Shown: one piece after another, positions 1 to 10,112 of the stretch
Numbering within the stretch: position 1 is the first letter of the stretch
Layout: each line of letters starts with the position of its first letter
Origin: Nemophila menziesii
Taxonomy: Eukaryota > Streptophyta > Magnoliopsida > Boraginales > Hydrophyllaceae
NCBI GenBank assembly: GCA_029959085.1
Contig: JARWIR010000031.1
Span: 2,294,001-2,358,000, forward strand
Direction of reading: 5' to 3'
Length of the DNA: 64,000 nt
The notes under the pieces: model-generated
The model's input: only the letters and a program-made list of their open reading frames with translations
Database searches by the model: none
What the model was told of the DNA's origin: nothing
Translations under genes and position numbers: made by a program

Positions 1-2
1 AT

Positions 3-1200
3 TTTGTGTCCATGAATCACAATGAAGCATCCGAGGTTTTGGAAAATATTATTGAACAAGAAAGGAGTTGGCCTTCAACGCGAGCTCCTGTAGCAAAGAC
101 ATGAGGAACGCTTCGTTTAGATGCGGAAACTGCAAACTCAGCTCAAATATCCGCATTAGAGAATCAAATCAAAGAGCTGAAGTTAGAGATGCAAAAGAAT
201 TTAGCCGCAGCAAACGTAGTACAATAAGCACAAGGTTGTGAACAATGTGGGGTTAATAATCATACATGGGAAGAGTGCGAAGCAAATCCACAATCTGTTT
301 ACTTCATATCCAACCGAGGAGGTTATCAATTTGGTAACCGAAATCATCCGGGTATGCAGTATTCAAATCCACAGGGGGCCGCTAATCCAGGTCATTATCA
401 ACCGCGCCCCCAGAACAACTTTTATCCAACCAATAGGTTAGTATCAAAATCAACATCAGAATAGACCTGCTCCACCTCAACAACCTGTTCAAGATGCCTA
501 TACCGATGCGTTAGATAAGAAAGCTTTACCACAGTATCCTCAAGAGGGATCTATGGATAATCAACAAGTAATAAAAATCTTGGACCGTTTGACCATGAAT
601 ATGAACACTCAGGAAGAGAAGTTACGAGGAAAAGATGCCGCAATTCATATTTTAGGTACTCAAGTAGAACAATTAAACAAAGTTCTAACAAATTTAATGG
701 AACAGAAAGAATTGAAGGCTATCGAAGGAGGTGATGAAAATGTTGGGTTCGAAGCTTGTAAGGCTATATTCCTTGAAATTGAAGAAGAAAAGAAGGAAGT
801 ACCGCATGCTGCCGTTAGTGCCGTGGATGTTCCGAGTACCGAAGAAGAACCAACCAAGTCTAGCCCCGTGGAATCTGACTGTTCTGAGGTTTATGTGGAG
901 GACGATTCAGAAAGAGACGAATTTATAAAGCTTCTGAAGGATATGCAAGAGGAGATTCGATCGGTTATGGATTATCAAGCTGAGCTGGCTAGAGAAAAAG
1001 AGAAAGAGGCCTCAAAGGAGGAATCAAAAGTTGAATAGGAAGTTGCACCTGCTGTGCAAGAAGAGAAAGAAGAAGAGAAGGTGGAACCGCCACCTGTTGT
1101 TCAACCAAAGTCACCAACTATTCCTGATACAAATCCTAAGGATGACACTGAACTCAAGACATTTGTAGAGGCGTATACACCTGAAAATATCAACGCCTAA
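3..1200 (+). pseudogene. gag: gag C-terminal relic with CCHC zinc knuckle
   Basis: The reading frame starting at base 3 encodes the end of a retroviral-type Gag, the RNA-binding capsid protein. It includes a CX2CX4HX4C zinc knuckle at about 237-281, followed by the Asn/Pro/Gln-rich linker seen in the other Athila copies of this window. The frame has stops near 104 and 224 and shifts near 440 to the frame used from 553. There an acidic, Glu/Lys-rich stretch (553-1038, 161 residues from ATG) follows, with in-frame stops at 1036-1038 and 1198-1200 before the protease ORF. The acidic stretch is long and coiled-coil-like. I see no cellular function for it. It is the broken gag-to-protease linker. 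Confidence 0.75.
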
Positions 1201-2055
1201 ATGCTTGAGATTGCGAAGAAAGGACTTACACCGCAACATGTTTTTACTCAAGTTATTCCTGAGAAAGAAGCGAGTGTAGAGATCCCAAGAGAGAATATGA
1301 GAGTCTCAAGAAGAAGTGAACGAGAGCTACCAACAAAGCTTAAAGATCCGGGATGTTTCAACCCTCCTATTCAAATTAATGGTATGCTCAAGATGAAAGC
1401 TATGTACGATGTGGTTTTTGGTGTGAATCTTATGCCTAAGTCCGTGTTCGAGAGACTTGGACTTCAGAAATCAGAGAAAACGCCAGTGAAGTTGCAGTTC
1501 GCTGACAACTCAGTTACCAGGACATGGGGAACAGTGGAGGACGTCTTAGTCCGTGCAGGTAGTATCGCCATCCCTACTGACTTTGTTATACTTGAGTTTG
1601 ATGCAGATAAGCAGGTTCCAATCATACTTGGACGACCTTTCATGGCCACAAGTCAGAGTGTCATCAACTTCCAAGAAGGGACCATTACCCTTCATGCAAA
1701 GAATGTATCCGAGACCTTCTATGTCTTGGGTAAGAAACCAAGGAAGTTAGATCCCACCGTTCCTGTCATCCACAGCCTTTCACATCACAAAGTCCCTCCA
1801 GAGAAGATCCACTTAAATCCTGTGGATACTGAGCCAAACATTGAGTTTTGGTTTGGCCATGAAGTTCTATGGAAAGCTCACAAACGCGAGAATAGGCCAC
1901 GTAGTTTCAAGGACTCGTGGATGAGACCATTCATTGTCACTAAGGTTGTCTCAGCCAAGGTGATAGAAATCCGACCCAAGAAGGGGATCAAGCGCAGATT
2001 AGTTGACGTTCATAGCCTAACTCGTTGTTGGGGAGGCTATATTCACAAATCTTGA
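1201..2055 (+). CDS. pol: Retropepsin-like protease fused in frame to integrase C-terminal tail
   Basis: This open frame of 284 codons begins directly after a stop in the same frame. Residues about 50-150 match the Athila protease region: a proline-rich lead-in, a VLVRAG segment and the IILGRPF motif typical of the distal flap of plant retropepsins. The catalytic Asp motif is degraded: where element 2 has LCDLGASINLMP, this copy reads a shorter form without the Asp-Leu-Gly-Ala core. From about residue 205 the sequence becomes the integrase C-terminal region (KWSGP-like segment, conserved Val/Ile-rich strand, VDVHSL). The RT, RNase H and integrase catalytic core, over 2.5 kb in element 2, are absent. 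The junction preserves the frame. It is probably a deletion derivative, perhaps a non-autonomous subfamily. Confidence 0.72.
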   Translation: MLEIAKKGLTPQHVFTQVIPEKEASVEIPRENMRVSRRSERELPTKLKDPGCFNPPIQINGMLKMKAMYDVVFGVNLMPKSVFERLGLQKSEKTPVKLQFADNSVTRTWGTVEDVLVRAGSIAIPTDFVILEFDADKQVPIILGRPFMATSQSVINFQEGTITLHAKNVSETFYVLGKKPRKLDPTVPVIHSLSHHKVPPEKIHLNPVDTEPNIEFWFGHEVLWKAHKRENRPRSFKDSWMRPFIVTKVVSAKVIEIRPKKGIKRRLVDVHSLTRCWGGYIHKS

Positions 2056-2081
2056 TAGAGGCAACACGTCTAACTTTGAAT

Positions 2082-2096
2082 GACGTTAAACAAAAG
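2082..2096 (+). promoter_or_regulatory. Conserved post-pol motif GACGTTAAACAAAAG
   Basis: The 15-mer lies just after the pol stop. The same 15 bases occur at the same place in element 2 (45115-45129) and in element 3 (33420-33434, minus strand). Its role is unknown. The position suggests a cis signal at the end of pol or for expression of the downstream env-like ORF. Confidence 0.6.
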
Positions 2097-2285
2097 TGCT
2101 GTACGGGAGACAACCCGCAATTTTTTTAAGTTTTTATGTCTTTTACGTTTTTAGTTTATGTTTAGTTTAGTTGTTTTTAGTTGATATTGCATATTTGAGA
2201 AAGGTATTAGTGTTTTTTATGCTTAGGTATTGGAGAAATCGAGTTCGGGAGGAGAAAACAAATTTTTCGGAAAATTCTGACCATC

Positions 2286-2550
2286 GGGCCGTTATACCGG
2301 ACCTCATCCCCGGTATACCGCAGAGAGGAAAAACCCGTGTCACGGGTAGGTGCCTCGGGTTTTATGCCGAGGAGAAAAAAATCTGGACGATGGGTCCGGT
2401 ATACCGGACCTCAGCCCCGGTATACCGCGGGTACAATAACCCGTGTCACGGGTAGGTGCCGCGTGTTTATTGACGAGACGAAAAATTTTGGAGCAACAGA
2501 AGTCCCGGTATACCGGAGGATATGCCTGGTATACCGCGCCGCGCCGCTGG
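2286..2550 (+). repeat. Palindromic CCGGTATACCGG array in pol-env spacer
   Basis: This GC-rich island of about 265 bp sits in AT-rich spacer. It consists of two ~107-bp units plus a partial third. Each carries one or two palindromes with core CGGTATACCG (2311-2320, 2396-2407, 2417-2428, 2504-2515, near 2528-2535), and two carry the near-palindrome ACCCGTGTCACGGGT (from about 2333 and 2440). The corresponding spacer of elements 2 and 3 holds arrays of different CCGG-cored palindromes. Confidence 0.8.
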
Positions 2551-2987
2551 AGAGTGAAAAGTGCGGATTGAAGCTTATAAAAGAGGGATAATGCTTATTA
2601 TTCCGAATTTATTAAACCTCAAGCCTCTCTTTCTTCTCCAAACCTCTCCCAACTCCATTGAAGCTCATAAAAACCTTCACCAATCATCAAAACACTACCC
2701 AATCATCAAGAAAAACACATCAAATCTTCTCTCCATCTCATTACAAAGGAGATTCAAGCATCTAATTCTCACCAAACACATCCAATTGAAGAATCAAGAG
2801 CTCAAATTTTAAAGATTCATCCTACAATTTCTTAAATCCAAGCCAATCCATCAAGAATCCACCTTACCCACATAGAGATTCATCATCAATTCACCTTTCC
2901 TAAGCCAAATCAAGCTTGTTCAACCAAAAAATTCACAAGTTCAAATTTCAAGAGTTGTTAAAGCTTTGAGTTGGGGGTCAATTGAAA

Positions 2988-4199
2988 ATGACTTATAGAA
3001 CAACAATATTAGCTAACAAGAGGGAGATGAAGAAAAGCAAGGTATTGGGTTCAAGTGAGAAGAAATCAATTAACAAAGGTTCTAGTTCTAAATCAAAGGG
3101 TAAAAACGATGAAGAAGATGGAGGAAAACTAGTTATGTGTGATCGTAATGGTAAAAGGATTTACTTTTATTCAAAGGAGAAAACACAACCTCCACCCTTC
3201 AAAGGTCCTACACCCAAGGAAAAAGAGGAAGCTTCAAAGGCCTTGATAGCTTTTGCAGAAAAACAATTGAAAGAGCTACCTTTTGCTTATGAGAAAGTAT
3301 ACAAGGAAGAAGTTGGTACAGGAGAGTACAAGAGATTCTTAGAGCTTGGTGCGAAATTAGGTTGGTCTACTTTCATGGTAAGACGTTCTGAATTATGTCA
3401 TGAGTTAGATTTGGAATTCTATTTAGGCCTCTTTAGCCGAGAAAGTAAAGGTTGTGTTCCGATTAGAGGAAAGTTAGTTCCTTTCACAGATAAGGAGATT
3501 GGAAACCACTTCAAGTTTAAGAAATTGAAAGGATACTGCAAGTATGATGAAGCGGCTGCTAAACGAAAAATCTTTGATGAGGAATTACTTTTTGAGCATG
3601 TTTTAGACAAGGAGAAAGTGCAATCACATAAGGGAGAATTGAAGGCACCTTGGCCTTACAAATATCTTCAACCGGATGCAAGAGTTTGGCACAATTTCCT
3701 TATTCCTAATGTCTTTGGAAACACACGAACTTTAGATGTGACTATGAAGAACACTCTACTTTTGGATTGTATTTTGAGAGGAGAAGAAGTAGATGTCGCA
3801 CAGTTGATCTATGAGGAGGTGATACGATTTTCGGTCTCTCCTAAATCAGTTTATAATGTTAAATTTCCAACTATGATCACGTGTCTTGTGCGAAAAGCGA
3901 ATGTTACATTGGGTGAAGAAGAGAAACTCGAAATTAAGACAAGTTATACTGATAATGCTTGGATCAAAGATGTCTTTCGGAAAACGGGTGTTACGCAAAT
4001 CTTGAAAGAAGAAGGAAAGGAGAAAAGTTGGCAAGAGAAGATGGATGAGCGTTTAACCAAATTCGAAGCAGCTCAAACTTCTTTAACCAATGACGTGGCA
4101 CAAATCAACGCTAATCAAGTGCACATCATGAAACTCCTTGAGAAATTAACGAAAGATCAAGCAAATCCAACCTTCGATGTCAATGATGCGAGGCAATAG
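2988..4199 (+). CDS. env-like ORF of Athila element 1
   Basis: The first ATG of this long frame is at 2988, giving 403 codons with no internal stop. It is the third ORF of an Athila element, in the place of a retroviral env. The protein has a Lys/Ser-rich N-terminus. Its middle domain contains segments alignable with the ORFs at 46230 and 32451 (an RKVIPL-like strand, PCP/KPSW-like positions, a WHNF-x-IPN motif and a KFPTMIT strand), as in the family called putative plant transposon protein domain. The C-terminal stretch of about 60 residues is coiled-coil-like and Lys/Glu/Gln-rich. I see no signal peptide and no clear membrane helix, so an envelope role is unproven. The purine-rich motif GAGTTGGGGGT lies at 2968-2978, just before the start. 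Confidence 0.72.
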   Translation: MTYRTTILANKREMKKSKVLGSSEKKSINKGSSSKSKGKNDEEDGGKLVMCDRNGKRIYFYSKEKTQPPPFKGPTPKEKEEASKALIAFAEKQLKELPFAYEKVYKEEVGTGEYKRFLELGAKLGWSTFMVRRSELCHELDLEFYLGLFSRESKGCVPIRGKLVPFTDKEIGNHFKFKKLKGYCKYDEAAAKRKIFDEELLFEHVLDKEKVQSHKGELKAPWPYKYLQPDARVWHNFLIPNVFGNTRTLDVTMKNTLLLDCILRGEEVDVAQLIYEEVIRFSVSPKSVYNVKFPTMITCLVRKANVTLGEEEKLEIKTSYTDNAWIKDVFRKTGVTQILKEEGKEKSWQEKMDERLTKFEAAQTSLTNDVAQINANQVHIMKLLEKLTKDQANPTFDVNDARQ

Positions 4200-5751
4200 C
4201 CTCGAGAGTATGTTCTCTTTCTTCCCTACCATTTATGTAAATGCTTATATCTGCTAATTTTAATTTCTGTTTCGAGTCTTTTTTCGAGTCGTGGGGACAC
4301 GGCTCATTTTTGAGTTGGGGGTGTGGGGATTCGTTGTCTCTCATCTCTATTTTTTTTTTTTTAGGTAGAAATTAAAAAATTTGATACATGGGAATTAGAT
4401 GTAGAGTGGGTTTAATAGCTTGAAATCATAAGATCAGTGAATTGATGATAGTAAGTAATATGTTTATGAGCTATTTTATTTGTATGCTTTGAGTATTTGC
4501 AGGAAAACACATGTTGATAGTAAAGAAAAGATTAGTGAGCAATGCAATAGAAAGTATGTTTGATCTCAAGGAACCTCGATAAGTGTGTAGGCCATGAGAT
4601 CCAAGCTAGTTGACAAAACCATTTGATGAAAGTGCTAAAGGTAAGAAAATAACGAAATTGCATAGTGTAGAAAGTGATTAAGGCGGTTCTTTTATATTTG
4701 AACCCTTGAAGCCTTTTTATACCTTCTCACCTTGTTATTTTGATTTTATATGCTATATCCTTCTCAGCCCCTTCGAGCCTTTCTAAAGCTTTTTATTGAA
4801 ACACATTATAAGCCATATCCCTTTAGATTATAGGACTTTTCCATATGACCCGCACTCGAATCGCGATGCATAGACAGTTGTTTTAGAGCTTGAGTTTGGG
4901 GTGGTGGGTCCACCATTATAGGAATTGTTATTGGGATGGGATTTTTTTAGCTTATTGATTGTGCTCTGTTCTTTATATTGAGGATGATTCAAAAATTTTT
5001 ATTGTAACCCTTTGCGGGGGTAATAGTGAATGAAAAAGAAGATACGAGCTAAATTTGCCAACAAGGGCATTAAAAGAAAAAATATATATATGTAGAAAAT
5101 AGCGTGATATCTCAACATAAAAAGAGAGTCATAGCTATAGAAAAGAAATTAATTTGAAAGAAAATATATATATTCGGACCGGCAAAGTGAAATTTTTATG
5201 TGAACATCTTATGCTTTAATTGGGTTATTGGGGATGCTAAATTGTGCATCAAGGAATTCATTGGGTTGAGTGAGAAACATTTTTATGAGAGTAACTCAAG
5301 CTCTAGGGCGATTCGTTGATGGCTAGTGAGGAGAGAGCCAAAAGCTCATTCTAAATTATCCAAATATACTATCATACCATCCCTAAGCCTAAATTACAAC
5401 CTTAAAGACCTTTTGATTCTTTGCTATGTAATTGAGAAGTGATTGAGCCATTAGAGAGTAGTTAAGTGGATCTTTGAATACTAGTGAAGTTCTGTGAACA
5501 ATCTATAGCTTCCTTGGTGAACTGAGTAAAGTCCCAATCCTTCTACATTGCGAAACTAATCTGATCTTGAATTCAAGCCGTGTTGACTATGGATATGAGA
5601 AGTGTACAGGTATGTGGTTTATGAATATTGTTGCATGAAATTTTCTGAGTTGTTGCTTTAGTATTATTCTATATATTTTGCTATGTTCTTCCCATTGTGT
5701 TGAAAATTCCATAAGTGCGTATTTATAGACTTCCCTTTGTTTTTATCTTTA
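4200..5751 (+). other. Conserved 3' non-coding region of Athila element 1
   Basis: This stretch of 1.5 kb has no ORF. It contains the hairpin at 4286-4305, purine-rich 11-mers at 4312-4322 and 4892-4902, and blocks shared with elements 2 and 3, notably the run reading GAGGAGAGAGCCAAAAGCTC near 5327 (also near 48597, and on minus near 30190). The conservation of unrelated-looking non-coding blocks between divergent copies suggests a cis-acting RNA or DNA function, for example packaging or reverse transcription. Confidence 0.65.
4286..4305 (+). promoter_or_regulatory. Hairpin downstream of env-like stop
   Basis: An 8-bp stem with loop GGGA lies here. The left arm is GAGTCGTG and the right arm CACGGCTC, with one G.U pair in RNA. 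The perfect form GAGTCGTGGGGACACGACTC is in element 2 (47609-47628) and its reverse complement in element 3 (31060-31079). In all three it sits shortly after the env-like stop and next to a GAGTTKGGGGT motif. Confidence 0.65.
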
Positions 5752-5787
5752 TTGTATCGGGACGATACAACTTTGAGTTGGGGGTCT
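5752..5787 (+). promoter_or_regulatory. PPT with preceding hairpin, element 1
   Basis: The polypurine tract GAGTTGGGGGT (5775-5785) directly precedes the LTR and would prime plus-strand DNA synthesis. Just upstream is an 8-bp perfect stem, TTGTATCG / CGATACAA, with loop GGA (5752-5770). Elements 2 and 3 have the same loop but a different stem, CTTTGTCG / CGACAAAG. Confidence 0.75.
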
Positions 5788-7308
5788 TGATGTCTACTCA
5801 TTTGTGATAGATTTATATTAGGATGAGACATCATTTTTAGTGATTTAGAAGTCATAATAGTCGATTTTCTTGAGAAATAGTGCACTTTCCTATTTTGAGT
5901 CTTGATTTAGTAAAATAATATTTTTAGAGCATATTGGGTTTAATTATTTATTTAGTGTGAAGCTTAAAAGATAATTATGGAGATTAATTAGAGTCCAAGT
6001 CAAAGACTACAAGATATGGAAAGAGATAAGCATGGTAATTGGAGATAAAAGAAAGAAAAGCTAAAAACATGGAAAAGGAAAACCTGCCTTAATCCTGAAT
6101 TTCTGCAACCACGACCACAAATCAGCTTATATCTAAATAATGGTTTGGAATTTGGAGAAACGGTCAATAGAAAATTTGAAGATCTTTCCGAGACGATGAA
6201 TTTGGTATATTCGTACGCATCAAACGGACAAAAATCGAAGCTGCTAGGACCAATAGAAAAACGGGCCTGATTGCATGTTTTTAGGGTTACGAATTTGAGT
6301 TGGGCTTGGAGTCCATTACTTAACCTCTCCTTCAAGAAAATGAATTAGGTCTTCTAAACACCTATAAATACACCCTTATATCACTTGTAAATCATCCTTG
6401 CCTCATAGTAATTAGTTCTTAAGGTTTTATTCTTCCAGTTTATTGTAGAGAGCAAGATGATGTCTTACATGATTTCTTTTAGTTTATTTCCTTCAGGTAT
6501 GAACTAAACTTCCCATAGCTTGGGTTTTGAATCATGTATAAACTATGAATTCTAATTCTTCTATCTATGTTTCTTTGAGAATTACATGTTTTAATCTGAT
6601 ATTAGCTTCTTACCTTTATATTTGTTTATGTGTTTCGATAAATTGTCTGTCCTAGAACTGATCACTTTAGGTTTTTCTTAATAGTAATTAGATGGTCACC
6701 TTAGATGGGTGTCTAATTATTGAAACACCACATAACATCTAGTGTCGATATTGGTCCTGACAATCCTAATTCTAACTAGATAGTCGTTTGGGTATGATTT
6801 AATCACTATCACCATGTATGGAATTGATTACTTGGGGCCTTGGTAGCGCTTGATAACCCTATTTGAACCAGCCTCGTGGTGTGTCCGTAGCCCCCTTAGT
6901 CGCTCTCAAGGTCTAAGGAATGGGAATTTAGAATCCTGACTAAGTATACAAGAGCTAATATTCTCCATTATTAACTAGATCTAATAGAAAGAATTAGAAG
7001 GATTAGTGCATACTAGCAAAACCTAAGCTATATCTCTCATCTCATATTCTTCGTATTTTATTTTATTGTCTTTATTTTCTTAGTTTTAATTATTAATTTT
7101 GAAAATCTATTCCTTTTATTTTCTGTCTTTTAATTAATTATTGCTTACTCGTGATTGTTACCTACTCGTATAACACACTTAAGTCTTTGAGAACGAACTC
7201 AACTTACTAACTAAAACTTGCATACGTCCTGTAATACTTGCAGTACTGTGCCTGTCTAGGGTGAGAGTCCGTAGTTTTCTAGACTTTATTTATCTTATTT
7301 TTATCACA
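5788..7308 (+). repeat. 3' LTR of element 1
   Basis: The LTR starts TGATGTCT directly after the PPT and ends near 7304-7309, where CACTA transposase similarity begins shortly after. The first ~45 bp form an inverted repeat (TGATGTCT ... AGACATCA). A TATA-like TATAAATA is at 6363-6370. There is no partner LTR inside the window, so the length (~1.52 kb) and right end are inferred. Confidence 0.75.
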
Positions 7309-7310
7309 CC

Positions 7311-8451
7311 CTAGGCGACACCAACCTTCATTGTAAACTCTTCCTTCTTGTGGGCATCATACGTAAGGATCCCGTTGTCCCACAACTCGTCCAACTCATC
7401 TATAACAGGTCGAAGAAATCTTTGCCGGGTGAACGGGGTCCAGGAATCAACAAACAAAGCTGGAATGTCGTATCCTTCACATACTCCCAAGTTGGTAAGT
7501 TGTAGACGGACAATATAACCGGCCACATGCTGTACGAGTTGTTCTGCATAGAGAAAGGACAAAAACCATCAATACCCACACCCAAGAACATATTCCGAGG
7601 TTCACTAGCAAACTCAGGATGTAACTGAACAAATCTCTTCCAACTATCGCCATTAACTGGATGACGCAACACATCTGGATCTGTACTCTTCCCTGTACGT
7701 GCCAAATCATATTTTTTGTAGTGTGTCTCGAAGAATAAAGTCGCTGCAACCTCGCAGAAATTAGGAAATATCAGATTTTCTTATGCTATACTTTCTGACC
7801 CTTCTTCGGGTCCCATATGGATTCACTACATATTGGACACTTATCGAGGGAGTTATTCTCCTTGTAAAATAAAGCACAATCGTTCACGCAAACATCGATG
7901 GTATTGTACCCCATACCTAAACTTTTTAACTTTTTGTTGCACTCATCGTATGACTCGGGCAAGGTATATGGTTTGGGCAACACACGGCACAGAAGATCAA
8001 GCAACTCGGTGAACGATGTGTTAGTCCACTTGTTCTTCACCTTCACGTGAATTAGCTTCGCAATGAAATTTAATGAACTCATTACTGTACAACCAGGGTA
8101 TAACTCGGTCTCTAATTCGGAAAACATCGTTTCGAATTTGCCACGTGTTGAACTATTCGAGTCTATCATCTCGGTGTCACCCGAATGACCACCACCCTCA
8201 TAATTAGGTCTTAAATCTTCGTAGACATTCAACATTTCATTTTCTTCATATCGAGTCTCGAGAATTTCCTCGTTCTCACCATGCTTTGTCCAAATCTCAT
8301 ACGTGGACAAAAACCCAAATTTTAAAAGATGTGCCCTAACTTTGATCACGTCAAACCGACGATAATTCGAACACTCATTACACGGACAAAACAAAGTTTC
8401 TTTAACATCTTTATTTTTTTGAGCAAATGCGAGAAATTCTTCTATCCCCAT
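7311..8451 (-). pseudogene. TNP2-like CACTA transposase, N-terminal part, broken
   Basis: The gene starts at the ATG at 8449-8451 and runs leftwards. The first exon-like frame (8451-7786, 221 residues) carries the transposase-associated N-terminal domain with Cys/His pairs (CPCNECSNYRR, and CPICSESIW near its end). After stops and a frameshift near 7700-7780, the next frames give the TNP2 core: a DVLRHPVNGDSWKRF segment, SEPRNMFLGVGIDGFCPF, SYSMWPVILSVYNLPTWE and LLIPGPRSPGKDF. The frame shifts again near 7430 to DELWDNGILTYDAHKKEEFTM. Similarity ends near 7320, where element 1 begins. TNP2 catalyses CACTA transposition in the nucleus. This copy has several stops and shifts and cannot be functional. 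Confidence 0.85.
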
Positions 8452-8529
8452 AACAAATTCACGCGAAACACGATGAGCAGAAGTAATTCAACTTTTATCA
8501 ATACCCGAATACAATATAAATGTCTGCTA

Positions 8530-8747
8530 AATATAATGAAAAAATTATTAAATCACCAATTAAATACATAAAAATAAAATGAAAAAGAAAATTATTACAT
8601 CACCAGTTAAATACATACATATAAAATGAAAAAAAAAATTATTACATCACCAATTAAATACATAAATATAAAATGAAAAAAATTATTACATCACCAATTA
8701 AATAAATAAATATAAAATTAAATTCATACAAAATATTACATCACCAA
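8530..8747 (+). repeat. Tandem ~50-bp AT-rich repeats, left part
   Basis: About four imperfect copies of a unit starting ATTACATCACCAATTAAATA lie here. The array resumes at 13876 on the other side of the LINE, so it was one array before the insertion. It lies in the upstream region of the CACTA transposase gene. Confidence 0.8.
8735..8747 (+). repeat. LINE target-site duplication, left copy
   Basis: ATTACATCACCAA is repeated exactly at 13876-13888 after the LINE poly-A. Because the target was itself a tandem repeat containing this word, the duplication length could be overestimated. Confidence 0.75.
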
Positions 8748-8906
8748 GATTGAGTGTTATTTCCCAAATATGGGATCTAACATTCATCTGATTCTTCTTA
8801 GCACCAGTCTTAAAAAACCCTAGCCCACCCATTTCTTATCCTTTCATCTCTTTTCCGACCTTTTTCCTTTCGATTTTCTCTTTCTAGGTTGAATCTCAGA
8901 TCGGTA

Positions 8907-10112
8907 ATGACTAAAATGATAAACTCAAATGGAGTTAGCGGTACAAATACCAAATCGAGAACTAAAACCAAATACACTGATATTACAAAGATGATGTTCT
9001 CGCCCCAAAGTGAAGGTAGCGTGGACGCTCCTCCGATGAGCCCTAATAATAAGGATTCATATAGTGAAGAGGACGAATCACGGAAATCGGTTACCCAAGG
9101 TGAGGTTTCGGTATTAGTTGCCCAGATTGATGAAAATCAAACTGAGGTAGCACCGAAATCTAAAGAATGGTCAAAGTTATTCGGTAAAAATGATAATCCA
9201 GCGCTGAATCTGGAGTATCATGTCCCGATGCGTAAGGAAGGTAAAAGAATCATAACTCCTGATAAGGATGTTCTTGATGAGGGCTATGCTCAGTGGGAAA
9301 ATTGTTTAATCAGTCAATTTCTTGACACTCCACCGTTGTTCTATAATGTTGTTAATTTTGTTAAGTTTCAATGGTCAAAATTTGGTAAGATTGATGTTAA
9401 ATCTAGTAGTAATGGTACGTTTATCTTTAAATTTGAGAATGAACAGATTTATGCTAAAGTTTTAGAGCAGATGTGGCATATTAATGGCTCACCTCTGCTA
9501 TTAAGACCTTGGAAGGTAGGTATGCAGTTTGAGAAACTTGATGTATCAAAAATCCCAATTTGGGCTAAATTAGTCAACATACCTATGGTTATGTGGACTA
9601 AGAAAGGATTAGGTTATATGGCAAGTGGTATTGGAAAGCCATTACAGATGGATAGTATGACTGAATCTATGACTAGATTGGGTTATGCGAGAGTTTGTGT
9701 GGAAATTGATACTAAGGAAGAGTTACCTGATGAATTGTATGTTGATATTGGGTTAGAGGAGCTTCAAATTGTTAATGTTGTGTATGATTGGAAGCCTAAG
9801 ATATGTACTAAGTGCAATACAATTGGGCACTTAGAAAACAAATGCAATAATATAACTAAAGTGTGGGTCCCAAAAGCTGGTATTAATGAAAAGAGGGATA
9901 AAGGGAAAGGAAAAGTTAATGATAAAGAATGGCAAATAGTGGGGAGTAAGTCTCAGGACAGAAAACAGTATGATCAATCATCAAATAGAGTATCTTGCTC
10001 TAACTCATTTGAAAAGCTACAGGAAACTGTGGTTAATGATATTGATAAGGATGTTTTGAAATTCATTAATAATGGTGGGGAAGGAGAAGTTACTAGACCA
10101 CCTAATATATGA
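8907..10112 (+). CDS. LINE ORF1: RNA-binding protein with DUF4283-like domain and zinc knuckle
   Basis: ORF1 is an intact frame of 401 codons from the first ATG (8907). An in-frame TTG upstream at 8889 is not a likely start. The N-terminal ~110 residues are Ser/Asp/Lys-rich and probably disordered. Residues about 130-270 look like the DUF4283 domain of plant L1 ORF1 proteins (segments like LLLRPWKVGMQFEKLD and IPIWAKLVNIPMVMWTKKGL). A CX2CX4HX4C zinc knuckle follows, CTKCNTIGHLENKC, at about residues 305-318. The basic tail includes a KGKGKVNDKEWQIVG segment of the kind seen in these proteins. In this family ORF1 binds element RNA and forms the retrotransposition particle with ORF2. The stop overlaps the ORF2 start (ATGA). 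Confidence 0.85.
   Translation: MTKMINSNGVSGTNTKSRTKTKYTDITKMMFSPQSEGSVDAPPMSPNNKDSYSEEDESRKSVTQGEVSVLVAQIDENQTEVAPKSKEWSKLFGKNDNPALNLEYHVPMRKEGKRIITPDKDVLDEGYAQWENCLISQFLDTPPLFYNVVNFVKFQWSKFGKIDVKSSSNGTFIFKFENEQIYAKVLEQMWHINGSPLLLRPWKVGMQFEKLDVSKIPIWAKLVNIPMVMWTKKGLGYMASGIGKPLQMDSMTESMTRLGYARVCVEIDTKEELPDELYVDIGLEELQIVNVVYDWKPKICTKCNTIGHLENKCNNITKVWVPKAGINEKRDKGKGKVNDKEWQIVGSKSQDRKQYDQSSNRVSCSNSFEKLQETVVNDIDKDVLKFINNGGEGEVTRPPNI

Larger units (their letters stand above)
1..7308 (+). mobile_element. Athila-like Ty3/gypsy element 1, 3' part, internally deleted
   Basis: This is the 3' portion of an LTR retrotransposon that runs off the left edge. In order it holds a gag C-terminal relic with a zinc knuckle, a protease domain fused to the integrase tail, a spacer with palindromic repeats, an env-like ORF, a long 3' non-coding region, a polypurine tract and a 3' LTR starting TGATGTCT. 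The order gag-pol-env-like-LTR is that of the Athila lineage. RT, RNase H and the integrase core are missing, so the copy cannot move by itself. It abuts CACTA transposase sequence near 7311 and probably inserted into that gene. The exact LTR end is uncertain by a few bases because no second LTR is in view. Confidence 0.88.

Noticed and set aside
2991..4199. True retroviral envelope protein
   Set aside because: No signal peptide, cleavage site or transmembrane segment can be seen. I keep only the positional label env-like.
6000..6335. 111-codon ORF on minus inside the element 1 LTR
   Set aside because: It lies wholly within the LTR, with no recognisable domain and low-complexity Phe/Ser ending. 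Chance ORF.
8329..8571. 80-codon plus-strand ORF opposite the CACTA transposase
   Set aside because: It is the antisense shadow of the TNP2-like exon.
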